DNA of 64,000 nucleotides from Glaciecola petra. Lineage in GTDB: Bacteria; Pseudomonadota; Gammaproteobacteria; Enterobacterales; Alteromonadaceae. The stretch spans positions 496,001 to 560,000 of the forward strand of contig NZ_JAVRHX010000001.1 in assembly GCF_031846345.1 (NCBI RefSeq), given 5' to 3'. The notes beneath the pieces are model-generated. The model had not been told where the DNA came from and did no database searches. It was given only the letters and a program-made list of their open reading frames with translations. Every line of letters begins with the position of its first letter. Position 1 is the first letter of the stretch. The translations under genes were made by a program, and so were the position numbers. This document shows, piece after piece, positions 62,780 to 64,000 of the stretch.

Positions 62780-64000
62780 GTGACAAAGCAATTCGTTCAT
62801 TTGCGTGTACATAGTGATTTTTCAATGCAAGACGGTTTGAATAAAATCAATCCGATCCTTGATGCCAGTTTAGCTCTAGAATACGAGGCTATTGCGTTAA
62901 CTGATCTCATGAACATGTGTGGCTTAGTCAAGTTTTATTCGTCAGCCAAAAACAAAAATATCAAACCTATAATAGGCTGTGATATTTGGTTAGAAAGTGA
63001 GGTTCTTGAAGACGAAATTGTACAAATTTGTGTATTGGCCATGGATGAGCAAGGTTATAAAAATATCACAAATATGATATCTGATGCTTATTTACGTGGT
63101 CATGTGCAATACAAAGTAGTTGTTAACCAAGCACTTTTAGCAAAGTACAATGCCGGTGTCATTGTGTTGTCAGGTGCACTAGAGGGTGATTTAGGAACAG
63201 CCATTTCATCACATAAAACTGAGCAAATTGGACAAATTCTTGAATTTTATAAAACCTATTTTCCAGACCGTTATTACATAGAATTGCAGCGAACAGGCCA
63301 AGGTGGTCAAAATTTTTATATTGAAAAAGCTGTTGAGCTTGCCGCTCAGTACGATTTACCGGTGGTGGCGACCAATAACGTCCGTTTTTTAAGTGCAGAA
63401 GACTTTGAAGCTCATGAGGTTAGAGTATGCATCAGCGAAGGATACACGCTTGATGATACACGGCGAGTAAAAAAACACACCGAACAGCAATATTTACGAA
63501 GCGCAGATGAAATGCTGGCTTTGTTCGATGACATTCCTCAAGCGATAGAAAACTCGGTTGAAATAGCTAAACGATGTAACGTCGAATTAACCCTTGGGAA
63601 ATACTTTTTACCTAATTTTCCTACGGGAGAAATGACGGTAGAAGAATTTTTAGTCGATCAATCAGAAAAAGGTTTAGAGCGGCGCTTACTGCAAATTTTT
63701 CCTGACCAACAAGAGCGTCAAGCAAAGCGAGCTGAATATGATGAGCGTCTAGCAATTGAATTAAAAGTAATTAACCAAATGGGTTTTCCGGGTTACTTTT
63801 TGATTGTTATGGAGTTTATTCAGTGGAGTAAAGACAACAACATTCCAGTCGGTCCAGGCCGAGGCTCTGGCGCAGGTTCTTTAGTTGCCTATGCGCTAGA
63901 TATTACTGACTTAGATCCTCTAGAGTTTGATTTATTATTTGAGCGCTTTTTAAACCCTGAGCGCGTATCTATGCCCGACTTTGATATTGATTTTTGTATG
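62780..64000 (+). CDS. dnaE: DNA polymerase III alpha subunit, N-terminal part
   Basis: The replicative polymerase subunit, cut by the window end after 407 of about 1160 residues. The PHP domain starts FVHLRVHSDFSMQDGL at residue 5. The palm follows with GPGRGSGAGSLVAYALDITD near 361, and the last visible residues, PDFDIDFC at 399-406, hold two of the three catalytic Asp (about 400 and 402). The start is GTG at 62780, matching the family, with GGAG 13 bases upstream. The rest is downstream. Confidence 0.95.
   Translation, partial: MTKQFVHLRVHSDFSMQDGLNKINPILDASLALEYEAIALTDLMNMCGLVKFYSSAKNKNIKPIIGCDIWLESEVLEDEIVQICVLAMDEQGYKNITNMISDAYLRGHVQYKVVVNQALLAKYNAGVIVLSGALEGDLGTAISSHKTEQIGQILEFYKTYFPDRYYIELQRTGQGGQNFYIEKAVELAAQYDLPVVATNNVRFLSAEDFEAHEVRVCISEGYTLDDTRRVKKHTEQQYLRSADEMLALFDDIPQAIENSVEIAKRCNVELTLGKYFLPNFPTGEMTVEEFLVDQSEKGLERRLLQIFPDQQERQAKRAEYDERLAIELKVINQMGFPGYFLIVMEFIQWSKDNNIPVGPGRGSGAGSLVAYALDITDLDPLEFDLLFERFLNPERVSMPDFDIDFCM

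Overview
The window reads as chromosomal DNA of an AT-rich marine-type gammaproteobacterium, most likely an Alteromonadales relative of Alteromonas, Glaciecola or Paraglaciecola. This is inferred from gene order and protein style: glnD-map-rpsB-tsf-pyrH-frr-uppS-cdsA-ispC-rseP-bamA-skp-fabZ-lpxA-lpxB-rnhB-dnaE, a ppnN-queF-syd-csrB-truC-yqcA neighbourhood, and DUF3192, DUF3301 and DUF3549 proteins. No rRNA, tRNA, insertion sequence, phage gene or CRISPR array was seen.

Region 1 (1-1156) is the N-terminal part of a peptide transporter on the minus strand. Region 2 (about 1.3-34.3 kb) is a large surface-polysaccharide locus of the Wzx/Wzy type. Its first block has rmlA, rmlB, wecB and wecC for nucleotide sugars, a very large SLBB-domain exporter and a Wzx flippase. 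A 1224-residue secreted protein on the opposite strand (LVIVD, Ig-like, PKD and beta-propeller parts plus a di-heme peroxidase-like domain, with a GlyGly-CTERM-like tail) and an 879-base gap without a convincing gene separate it from the second block. That block has Wzz, a Wzy-like polymerase, glycosyltransferases, an FrhB-like Fe-S protein, a pyruvyltransferase, a hexapeptide acyltransferase, and a cassette of amidotransferase, HisH-like, HisF-like, two-domain oxidoreductase, heparinase-like and WbuB-like proteins. A WecA-like initiating transferase faces it on the minus strand, and ugd and galU close the locus. The predicted polymer carries amidated (acetamidino) amino sugars, uronic acids and possibly pyruvate ketals or acetyl groups. 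The genes for several expected sugar intermediates are not in the window.

Region 3 (34.3-44.6 kb) holds a ComEA-like protein, ppnN, a diguanylate cyclase, queF, syd, small conserved proteins and an acetyltransferase. It also holds a non-coding RNA at 41.56-41.88 kb with 20 GGA motifs, a strong terminator and an upstream GacA/UvrY-type box. This is CsrB, in the same neighbourhood as csrB in E. coli. The csr system and cyclic di-GMP are both known to control biofilm polysaccharide, so this region may be linked functionally with the polysaccharide locus; that link is inference.

Region 4 (44.6-64 kb) is core housekeeping: a thioesterase, glnD and map on the minus strand, then the translation, isoprenoid, phospholipid and envelope operons on the plus strand up to the first third of dnaE. 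The notable departure is that lpxD is missing from its usual place between skp and fabZ, where a terminator and a candidate promoter are found instead.
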